The notes under the pieces: generated by a model
What the model was told of the DNA's origin: nothing
Database searches by the model: none
The model's input: only the letters and a program-made list of their open reading frames with translations
Position numbers and translations under genes: made by a program
NCBI GenBank assembly: GCA_938007965.1
Contig: CALLMH010000049.1
Coordinates: 1 to 46,944 of the forward strand
DNA: 46,944 nt
Direction: 5' to 3'
Source of the DNA: an uncultured Saprospiraceae bacterium
GTDB lineage: Bacteria > Bacteroidota > Bacteroidia > Chitinophagales > Saprospiraceae
Part shown: piece by piece, positions 1 to 7,236 of the stretch
Position numbering within the stretch: the first letter of the stretch is position 1
Layout: each line of letters begins with the position of its first letter

Positions 1-305
1 ATTATACAATGATTATAAGTCCTGTATGAATTGTTCCATTCGTATCCATATTTTACTCCAGTTTTTAGCGAAAAGTTATTTCGGGATAATAGGCGATAAG
101 ATAATCCGATATCAAAATACGTCGACGGCAGAAATTTATCATTATTTCTCTCGGTTAATTCTTCTACCCACATGTCATTTAGTCCAAAAATACGTTCGTC
201 TGTTCCTTGAAAAGCCAAAGATGAGAAAATCTCAAACTGACTTACTTGAGCTAAAATAGACATAGGTGCAGATATGAAAAGTACTATAAAGATTAATCCT
301 TTCAT
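1..305 (-). CDS. Partial outer-membrane-type protein, N-terminal part only
   Basis: The reading frame starts at an ATG at 305 and is still open at the window edge, so only about 101 residues are visible. It begins with a clear signal peptide (MKGLIFIVLFISAPMSILAQ, cleavage after LAQ). The rest contains alternating short hydrophobic stretches such as YFDIGLSYRLL and FSLKTGVKYGYEW, which look like beta-strands of an outer-membrane beta-barrel. That is typical of Bacteroidota barrel proteins, but the family cannot be named from the fragment. The coding call is supported by the signal peptide and the uninterrupted frame. The function is inferred from strand-like patterning only. Confidence 0.6.
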   Translation of the reverse strand, partial: MKGLIFIVLFISAPMSILAQVSQFEIFSSLAFQGTDERIFGLNDMWVEELTERNNDKFLPSTYFDIGLSYRLLSRNNFSLKTGVKYGYEWNNSYRTYNHCI

Positions 306-354
306 ATTCTTAGTTTATTACTATTAATAATGAGATATAATATATATTAAATAC

Positions 355-710
355 AATCATAGTCTACCACAAGAGCCAATTCGATGCTACGATTCCTATT
401 AGATTGTGGTTGTATTTCAGTTGGACATCGCCAACTTTTGATTGTAAACGGAATTTGATTTAGTAACCTACGTAATTTGATCCTAATATAGTAAGGAATT
501 TTGACTTAGCTACTATCGCTCTAGAGTATTTTTGATCCTTGGCACTACTATCCGAGTATCGCTATTGAAGCGTAAAGGGTATATTCCTATTACAGATTAT
601 TACTCAAGATTCAAAACTTCGATTTGATGAACCGCCGTATACGGAGTCACTACGTACGGTGGTGTGAGAAGCCCACCTCGGCTAGTAACTCTAGTGGGAG
701 CCGTCCACTC
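355..710 (+). mobile_element. Group II intron 3'-end remnant, copy 1 (degenerate RT tail, domains V and VI)
   Basis: This otherwise gene-free stretch between 306 and 738 holds the tail of a bacterial group II intron. At 631-663 a domain V-like hairpin is present: ACCGCCGTA pairs with TACGGTGGT, separated by an inner bulge and loop, and is followed by the usual GTGTGAGA. At 672-698 a second hairpin closed by CCCAC/GTGGG sits where domain VI is expected, followed by a CCACTCGATT-like 3' tail. Just upstream the sequence can be read as the end of a maturase (DYYSRFKTSI then stop), but farther upstream the frames are broken. Positions 355-640 are repeated in direct orientation at 4808-5085. There is no intact reverse transcriptase, so the element is dead. 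Nothing was recognised in 306-354. Confidence 0.7.
631..698 (+). other. Group II intron domain V and domain VI hairpins
   Basis: Domain V is the catalytic core hairpin of group II introns. Here the 9-bp distal stem ACCGCCGTA (631-639) / TACGGTGGT (655-663), with one G-U pair, is intact. The 672-698 hairpin has a five-pair CCCAC/GTGGG base and a loose upper part, fitting domain VI. The order domain V, GTGTGAGA linker, domain VI, then CTCGATT is what is usually seen at the 3' end of Bacteroidota group II introns. The assignment comes from recognised sequence and hand folding; a covariance search was not possible. Confidence 0.65.
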
Positions 711-738
711 GATTATGTAGAGTCACTTCTTTGCACTG

Positions 739-1644
739 TTACAGTTTGAAAACTTTAATTGAATGTTGATTTCCCAAATCATCTTCAAGTCTCAAGATAT
801 ATGTACCAGATTCGAATTCACTCATATTGATTTCATCAGTATTTTCTACCTCCTTTAAAAATCTCCCGTTTAAATCATAAAGTATTACTCTATTCAGCTG
901 TTTTGAACTTGAAATCATCAATCTATCTATAATTGGATTAGGTCTAATCGTAACATCATTGGGCATTCTATTTTGATCCTTTGTCGCCGTCAATAAACCA
1001 CAATTTTCAAATGATCCAATACAATAATTAACCAATCCATACGTGAAGCCGCCTCCCGTGTAGAAACATGTTTGACCTTTAAATATACCGAGACAAGTTC
1101 CTATACCTTCGGACATAATTATATCCACGTCATCTTCTAATAGAAAACTAGTTCGATTGTACCCAAAACGATTTATTGACTCCTTATTTATTATGATTGT
1201 TGGATTTGTGAGCATGCAAATATCAATGGAATCTCCTTCCTGTAGAGAAAAATCATAAAGTAAATGTTCATTAAATGAATTGACGTTACCCCAGTCACAT
1301 CTCCCTTCTGCATTTAGAAATATGCTTAATTCTTGTTCTTGTTCTTCAAAAATTCCACCATATACTTTTCGTTCATCTATATCATCTCTAATCAATCCAA
1401 TTAACAAACGACTTTGGGAAATTAATTTACTATCGAGTACTGTATATTTATAAATTTTAGAATAAGTACTTGAGTTTACAACTGTGTCTCCCTCAATTCT
1501 TAATACTTTGATGTTATTAAATATTGGATTTTCATCTGTGGATGCAAGAACCCAAGTTGCACTATCTACTGCCATAGGTACATAATCTTGTGCAACAATT
1601 GAAAATGATGTAAGTATAAAAACTATTGTTTTAAGCTGTTTCAT
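739..1644 (-). CDS. Secreted protein with T9SS type A sorting domain
   Basis: The 301-residue protein begins with a signal peptide (MKQLKTIVFILTSFSIVAQ, cut near residue 19). It ends with a typical type A C-terminal sorting domain at about residues 228-301: RPNPIIDRLMISS, a beta-rich core with LYDLNGRFLKE, then SGTYILRLEDD and a basic final strand (IKVFKL). Such domains direct transport across the outer membrane by the type IX system and are then removed. The middle has no recognisable catalytic motif. The gene lies between a group II intron remnant and a sulfatase operon on the same strand, so it may belong to the same accessory cassette. Its function is unknown. Confidence 0.85.
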   Translation of the reverse strand: MKQLKTIVFILTSFSIVAQDYVPMAVDSATWVLASTDENPIFNNIKVLRIEGDTVVNSSTYSKIYKYTVLDSKLISQSRLLIGLIRDDIDERKVYGGIFEEQEQELSIFLNAEGRCDWGNVNSFNEHLLYDFSLQEGDSIDICMLTNPTIIINKESINRFGYNRTSFLLEDDVDIIMSEGIGTCLGIFKGQTCFYTGGGFTYGLVNYCIGSFENCGLLTATKDQNRMPNDVTIRPNPIIDRLMISSSKQLNRVILYDLNGRFLKEVENTDEINMSEFESGTYILRLEDDLGNQHSIKVFKL

Positions 1645-1760
1645 GGTTTATGATTTAATTTACGTTGTCAACAAGATAGATCGAAATAAACATTTTTTTA
1701 ATATATTCCTGGTATAAAAGGCTGAATAGATGTAATATATAAGTACTTACTTATTAATCA

Positions 1761-3194
1761 TTAGTAATCCAATATCAGGTAATCCTCTTTTCTAAGTTTA
1801 TTTTGAAGGCGATCAGGAACGGACAAATTTTTCCTTGGCTGATCTAAAAGAAACTTTTTTCTCCAAATAAGTGGCATATATCCTGGTTCGCCAGTTAATA
1901 TATCGCCTTGTTCTTTCATCCATTTTTTTAATTCAGAAGCCAGTTCTTGTTTTGTGGAAAGATGGGCTTCATCTTGAGCTAAATTGTTCTGCTCAAAAGG
2001 GTCGTTAATAATATCGTACAACTCCTCATAAGGTTTATTTTTGTACTTATTGGCTCCTATCGTAATAAAGGCATTTACATACTCATTATCGCCCATATTT
2101 TGTTCGGATACTTCTACAGCGTTAAAATTACGAATGTATTTATATCGGTTACTACGGATCATGCGTGCAGGAAATACAGATGCGGCAAGAATCCCTTGAT
2201 TGGTCTGCACACCATAAACATACTCATGTATTTCAGCATTTTTATCTTTTAACACAGGCAAAAAACTCTTTCCATCCATATCGGAAATTGCTTCTCCACC
2301 TGCCATTTCAATAAAAGTAGGGACTACATCTGTATAATGTACCAAAGCATCACTGCGTGTACCCGGCTTTATTACTTTTGGCCAACGTGCAACAAAAGGT
2401 ACATTCAATCCACAGTCGTATACCGTAAATTTACCCGACACCCCGTGATCGGCACTATAAATAAATAAGGTATTATCATCCAACTCCTCGTCAACATACT
2501 GAAGTACCTTCGCTAAGTGAATATTGTCTTCTTCCACACTTCTATAATAGCCACTCATTCTCTTCAGTGCAACAGGATCGTTTATCTTATCCTCATTAAA
2601 CGGATAAAATACCAAACTATCGGCTGGTTTAGCTGGCACGTCAAAATATTCGGCGTGAGGATAATACGAGGTAATAAACATGCAAAATGGCTTCTCGCTA
2701 CTCTTGAAATAAGCTTGAATGCTATCAAATGGAATATCTTTACGCGGGCCACGGCCTTTTACCGATTGCCACTCTTTATCCCATTCGTAAACCGATGCAG
2801 GTTGCACATGACTTTTGCCTGCAAGAATCACCTCATAACCTAAATCTCCCAAATAAGTAGTAACAGATTTGATATCGGGTTTTGTTCTAAAATGATTGAG
2901 GAAACATCCATTTTTTAAAGGATAACTACCTGTGAAAAGTTGCGAACGGCTAGGAGCACAGATAGACTGCGCTGTGAAAGCATTCTCAAAAGTCATACCT
3001 TCCTGCGACAGGCGGTCAACGGCAGGCGTGTTTATCTTTTCATTACCATAACAACCATAATCATATACATCCTGGTCGTCGGCTAAATAAAAAATAATAT
3101 TGGGTTTTGTTACTTGTTTTTCAGGACTACGTATACAGGAACTCATCAACAATAAAAAGAATAATAATATGAATGTTGTAAATAGATTCTTCAT
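1761..3194 (-). CDS. Sulfatase lipoprotein, formylglycine-dependent (S1 family)
   Basis: This is a 477-residue arylsulfatase-type enzyme, using the ATG at 3194. A longer frame would start at 3224 inside the upstream gene, but the 3194 start gives a clean lipoprotein signal ending in LMSSC (lipid on Cys20). The alkaline-phosphatase-fold metal site opens with NIIFYLADDQD. The core motif CAPSR (Cys79 to Arg83 from this start) is the site at which Cys is converted to formylglycine by a sulfatase-maturing enzyme, followed by LFTGSYP. YSADHGVSG is the second metal-binding motif. It follows the other sulfatase by 7 nt, so the two are almost certainly cotranscribed. The substrate is probably a sulfated glycan, but that is not shown by the sequence. 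No maturase gene is in the window. Confidence 0.92.
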   Translation of the reverse strand: MKNLFTTFILLFFLLLMSSCIRSPEKQVTKPNIIFYLADDQDVYDYGCYGNEKINTPAVDRLSQEGMTFENAFTAQSICAPSRSQLFTGSYPLKNGCFLNHFRTKPDIKSVTTYLGDLGYEVILAGKSHVQPASVYEWDKEWQSVKGRGPRKDIPFDSIQAYFKSSEKPFCMFITSYYPHAEYFDVPAKPADSLVFYPFNEDKINDPVALKRMSGYYRSVEEDNIHLAKVLQYVDEELDDNTLFIYSADHGVSGKFTVYDCGLNVPFVARWPKVIKPGTRSDALVHYTDVVPTFIEMAGGEAISDMDGKSFLPVLKDKNAEIHEYVYGVQTNQGILAASVFPARMIRSNRYKYIRNFNAVEVSEQNMGDNEYVNAFITIGANKYKNKPYEELYDIINDPFEQNNLAQDEAHLSTKQELASELKKWMKEQGDILTGEPGYMPLIWRKKFLLDQPRKNLSVPDRLQNKLRKEDYLILDY

Positions 3195-3201
3195 TGTTGT
3201 A

Positions 3202-4584
3202 TTATTTATTGTAACTATTTGCAAGATTCATCTTCTTGTCTAGGGTGCTTCGTAATTCTTTGAGCTTTTCGGTATAATCGGGATCTGTAGCAAGGTTTGT
3301 GTTTTCTTCGGGATCGATTTCAAGGTTGTACAACATCTCTTCACCGTTTTCGTACAATGAATAATTAAATTTTTGGGTAATCAGAGCATCTGCCACTTTA
3401 AAACGCGCATAAGCCGTCTCCCTAACTGTAGCATTTGGATTTTCTATTACAGGCACAAAGCTCTTTCCCATTATCGACTCAGGCACTGGCAAACCAGCTA
3501 AATCACAAAGTGTCGGGTATATATCTACACTTTCAATTATGGCTTGCGTTTGATTGCCCTTTGATTTACCTGGCACCTTAACCAACAACGGTATTTGAAG
3601 TGCATTATGCATCGTATTATGCTTTCCCCAAAATTCGTGTTCGCCCAAATGCCAACCATGGTCGCCCCAAAGCACCACTATGGTATTCTCGGCGAGCCCC
3701 AGCGTTTCAAGCACATTGAGTACTTCTCCAACCAACTGATCTACATAGCTTACACATGCAAAATAGCCATGACGCATCAATTTATGGAAATCATCGGTTT
3801 CTGGGGTATATTCACCCCAATCGTATGTTTTAAATTCGCCACTTCCTCTTAACAACTTGGGAGCATTCTTAGGCCGGAAACGATTATCGGCTAGGTCAAT
3901 AGCTTCCCTATCGTATAAATCCCAATATTTTTTTGGCGCATAAAAGGGCATGTGAGGACGAAAAAAACCACAAGCCATAAAGAAAGGTTCTTGGGATTCT
4001 TTAAAACGACGCAAGTCATTAATAGTTTTTTGTGCAATCTTCCAATCGGGATATACACTATCGGGAACTGCGGGCGCTTCGTAAATACGACCATTCCCTG
4101 ATTTCTTGATCACTTTGCTAGAAGTAGGGTCGAAACTGCCCCTATGTGAAATGTTTGGCATCCAAGGAGCGTTACTCCAACTTTTGTCTTTAGTATCTAT
4201 GTTATGATGAAATACTTTTCCATTAGAAATACAAGTATAACCAGCATCCCGAAAAATTCCCGGTAAAGTCTTCGCGCTAGGGACTTCTTTTTCGGCTTTC
4301 GCCAAATAATCGATAAAACGAGCTTTGGTAGGCAAAATCCCAGTTAGCATACTGGCTCTTGAGGCACCACAAACTGGTACATTACAATAGGCACGGTTAA
4401 AAACGATACCTTCTTTGGCTAATTGGTCTATATTTGGTGACTTAACCTGTGGAGCACCATAGCAACCTAACTCTGTCCTTAAATCATCGATAGCTATAAA
4501 AAGTACATTTGGATGTTTTTCTTGTGCTTTACAGCTGAATAGTAGCCACACTGTAAAAAATACTAAGTAATGTGTCTTGTTCAT
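3202..4584 (-). CDS. Sulfatase lipoprotein, iduronate-2-sulfatase-like
   Basis: The 460-residue protein starts with a lipoprotein signal (LLFSCKAQ, lipid Cys18). NVLFIAIDDLRTELGCYG begins the sulfatase fold and carries the metal-binding Asp pair. CGASR (Cys72 to Arg76), followed by ASMLTGILP, is the formylglycine motif in the form seen in iduronate-2-sulfatase-like enzymes. LWGDHGWHLGEHEFWGKH at mid-protein supplies further active-site residues in the same subgroup style. It is the first gene of a two-sulfatase operon. Enzymes of this group desulfate uronic-acid or hexose residues in sulfated polysaccharides such as algal glycans or glycosaminoglycans; the actual substrate is unknown. No SusC/SusD pair or glycoside hydrolase is visible beside it. 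Confidence 0.92.
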   Translation of the reverse strand: MNKTHYLVFFTVWLLFSCKAQEKHPNVLFIAIDDLRTELGCYGAPQVKSPNIDQLAKEGIVFNRAYCNVPVCGASRASMLTGILPTKARFIDYLAKAEKEVPSAKTLPGIFRDAGYTCISNGKVFHHNIDTKDKSWSNAPWMPNISHRGSFDPTSSKVIKKSGNGRIYEAPAVPDSVYPDWKIAQKTINDLRRFKESQEPFFMACGFFRPHMPFYAPKKYWDLYDREAIDLADNRFRPKNAPKLLRGSGEFKTYDWGEYTPETDDFHKLMRHGYFACVSYVDQLVGEVLNVLETLGLAENTIVVLWGDHGWHLGEHEFWGKHNTMHNALQIPLLVKVPGKSKGNQTQAIIESVDIYPTLCDLAGLPVPESIMGKSFVPVIENPNATVRETAYARFKVADALITQKFNYSLYENGEEMLYNLEIDPEENTNLATDPDYTEKLKELRSTLDKKMNLANSYNK

Positions 4585-4807
4585 TATAAAAATATTGTTG
4601 CGTAATATACGACTTGTCTTCGTGTTTAATTATAATTGTTTTGTTCTCTTGAGCCTCACTATACAATTGTTCTGTTAATTTGATATCATATTTCAAAGCG
4701 GTTATAATCCATTATTTATATCACTAGCAGAAAACCCCAATTAGTCTTTCATATCTTATAATTCGTTCAGTCCACAATTTTTAATGGCAGGCAACTCCAA
4801 GGAATAT

Positions 4808-5100
4808 AATCATAGTCTACCCTATTCGATGCTACGATGCCTATTAGACTGTGATTGTATTTCAGCTGGACATGGCTAACTTTTGATTGTAAAAGGAATT
4901 TGATTTAGTAACCTACGTAATTTGACCCTAATATAGTGAGGAATTTTGACTTAGTAACTATCGCTCTAGAGTATTTTTGATCCTCGGACCTACTATCCGA
5001 GTATCGCTATTGAAGCGTAAAGGGTATATTCCTATGACAGATTATTACTCAAGATTCAAAACTTCGATTTGGTGAACCGCCGTATATGAGACCCGTATGT
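4808..5100 (+). mobile_element. Group II intron 3'-end remnant, copy 2 (cut inside domain V)
   Basis: Positions 4808-5085 repeat 355-640 in the same orientation with about ten substitutions and a roughly 10-nt deletion near the start. The final maturase-like peptide keeps TGG where copy 1 has a stop (KTSIW then stop), so this copy is slightly less decayed there. Domain V starts at 5076 (ACCGCCGTAT) but stops at about 5100, where sequence of the neighbouring nuclease pseudogene begins; domain VI is absent. The element therefore truncates that gene at its 3' end. The preceding 4585-4807, upstream of the sulfatases, contains no gene or promoter that could be identified. Confidence 0.65.
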
Positions 5101-5444
5101 TCTTTCTTACATACTCTTCAGTTTTAGTATCTTTTTCAGCGGTTGTAGTCAAATACAGCTTCTTCAATTCTGGTATAAAACTCTTTGCTTTTTCAATTTC
5201 ACTATCTATTTCTTCCTTAGTGAATTTCCTATTTGAATACTCGTTTTTTCCTTTACATTGAATACTATAATATGAGCTTTCTTCCTTTGGAATACCATAC
5301 ACATCTACTCCGTTTTGGGCCTGTCCTGATCGACCATTCTTTTTGATTTCAGCACAGTACCATATCTCACCCCAAAGTTTTTTTGCAAAGGCTCTCGAAG
5401 TCCTGCCAATTTGTTGGTCTTCTTAAACTCTTGGGTGCTTTCAT
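5101..5444 (-). pseudogene. Broken PD-(D/E)XK-type restriction-like nuclease
   Basis: Two frames join into one protein. From the ATG at 5444 one frame reads MKAPKSLRRPTNWQDFESLC and then hits a stop. The next frame carries on with LWGEIWYCAEIKKNGRSGQ, GVDVYGIPKEE, YYSIQCKGKNEY and EIEKAKSFIPELKKLYLTTT. The switch lies in a run of seven T on the plus strand at 5378-5384; six would restore one frame. Conserved GVDVYG and IQCKG fit the Asp and Gln-x-Lys of Mrr-like PD-(D/E)XK nucleases. The 3' end is lost at about 5100, where group II intron sequence takes over; a spurious frame continues to 5045. It lies 73 nt downstream of the caspase-like gene on the same strand. Family recognition is from motifs only. 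Confidence 0.65.
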
Positions 5445-5517
5445 GTATATATTTTTGTGAGAGGTGTCGAACTATGAATAAAGAATGTAATCTTTCAATA
5501 AGTAAACATAATCTTGT

Positions 5518-6955
5518 TTAATCTTTATTAGATTCTGCTTCATTTACTTCCAAAATCCAATTCCATATATCTAATTCTTGCTGTTTTAGGTTCATAATAT
5601 CATTTCTCGTTAACTTATTATTTGCGAACAATAATTTAAGTTGAGTACCATACACTTCTTGCAATATAATCATGAGACTATTCAATTTTTCAATCAAGAA
5701 TGGGTTTTGTGAATTACCAATAAGTTTAACATAATGGATAGCTAATTCAATTATTCCGTTATCTAAACTTTCGAACAAAGCATCCTGTTCTTGTTTTAGT
5801 AATTGCTCAACAGGATTTATCCTTAGTGACCAAAATCTAGAAAATCCTGCCGCTACGAGCATTGCTTGTGAACTTAAAAGCGGGTCTACTTCTTCAACTC
5901 CTTTTTCTTTCAATTTTGCTTTTCTCTGCTCTTCTTCCTTAAATTCGATATAGTCTTTATCTAATTGTGTGGTTGACTTTTTTTCTTCCTCTGAAATGAT
6001 TACACTTGTTAATATAAAGGAAATGTAATTGGGAGTACGGTTTAATGCAGCATTGAATATTTGTTTTTCTTGATCTCTTAGATCTGCTGCTTGTTCATAC
6101 TGCTGATTCCTCACAGCCTTATTTTTTTTCTGATTCAATAATTCTAATTCATTAATTGCAGCTTCATCTTCTTGTGACAAAGGAATATACATATTCTTGA
6201 ATTTATCCTTTATCTCTTGATATATATTTTCCACTTTTCTCTCGCCGTTAGTTTTTCGTCTTTTAAAAACTAATGCTCCACCCTCATGTCCACAATGTAC
6301 TAAATTTCCAAACTGTGGTGATTGATCATATTGATCACCAAATCTCAGAATTACTTCTCCTGAAAACAAGTTAAACGGCATTCTTTCATGTTCATTTGTT
6401 GAAAGAACCTCCTTCACAGCTTTAGCAAAAGGACTTAGTTCACCTGCTTTCCCATCGGAAACCTTCTCAAGGTTACCTGAAGTTAATGCAAGTCTTGATT
6501 TTGCCCGATCAAAATTATCAAATCCTCTTAGTGCTGTGTTTATAAGCACCCCTGAAAAAACAGGAATCCGACATAATTGCAATATGTCGAGCCGGGGATG
6601 CTTTAATTAATTTCTTTATTGTGTCTATATCAATCCAAGAAGTAAAATCACTACTATCGGCATCAGATGGTTGCCAATATCCTGTATTAGTAATTTGTGA
6701 GAACTCTCCATGACCAGCAAATAGTACAAGAATTGTATCAATTTTCATCGCATTTTTAAATACTTCTTGTAGACTCTGTAGCAATGCTTTTCTAGTAGTT
6801 GCATTCATATCTTCATAAATAGTAACGTCATCAAATTCGTACTCCTTCGTTAAGACGTTAATGATTTCATGAATATCAGTTTTGCAATTTGCTAGCTTAT
6901 CAAGTTTATCATCTTGATAATCTTCTATTGCTATACCTACAACTTTATTTATCAT
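5518..6955 (-). pseudogene. Caspase-like protease (peptidase C14) with UVR-like motif, frameshifted at active site
   Basis: Two overlapping frames (6955-6518 and 6582-5518) form one 478-residue protein if one base is removed from the A6 run at 6555-6560. The first frame has the caspase fold: KVVGIAIEDYQ, LFAGHGE with catalytic His82, and IMSDSC with catalytic Cys132. The second continues SGVLINTALRG and SPFAKAVKEVL, and ends the p10-like part at GHEGGALVFKRR. In other caspase homologues the Cys motif is D-S-C-x-S-G, and the shift falls exactly between F and S-G. At about residues 271-300 a UVR-like helical hairpin is seen (NKAVRNQQYEQAADLRDQEK), then a helical C-terminal region without recognised family. 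As read, the protease lacks its second half. It may be phase-variable, decayed or a sequencing error. Confidence 0.75.
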
Positions 6956-6966
6956 ATATATATTAA

Positions 6967-7134
6967 TTATTTTGTTTTACTTTCAGTGGAAGCTAACTCG
7001 TGCATATATGAAACTAAATCTACAAAAATACCACATGTTTCTACATAAGCATCACCACTTATCCCCCTTCTCATCTTATCCATATACCTTCCTGTAGACT
7101 TTAGACTAATAATCTTGTTGATATTAGAATTCAT
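6967..7134 (-). CDS. Small helical hypothetical protein upstream of the caspase
   Basis: A 55-codon ORF runs from the ATG at 7134 to a TAA at 6967, ending 11 nt before the caspase start on the same strand. It is predicted to be mostly helical (for example IFVDLVSYMHELAST). The same frame is open upstream to the stop codon of the acylase gene at 7239, adding about 34 residues (including ASEKIISLTAKLLFLSRHR) without an ATG. The gene may therefore be a remnant of a longer protein whose start was lost when the flanking DNA joined. Effector-associated helical adaptor domains often accompany bacterial caspases, but no specific match can be claimed. Confidence 0.4.
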   Translation of the reverse strand: MNSNINKIISLKSTGRYMDKMRRGISGDAYVETCGIFVDLVSYMHELASTESKTK

Positions 7135-7236
7135 TATTTCGTTTCTGTGTCGAGACAGAAATAAAAGCTTAGCGGTGAGTGAAATGATCTTTTCTGAAGC
7201 AAGGCTGTCACAGTCTAGTAGATTATAGGATATTCT

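Noticed and set aside
26-259. 77-codon plus-strand frame at the start of the window
   Set aside because: It is antisense to a minus-strand frame that has a clear signal peptide and strand pattern.
5045-5302. 85-codon minus-strand frame as a complete small gene
   Set aside because: Its start is internal to the nuclease motif block and its last 20 residues translate group II intron sequence; it is part of a broken gene.
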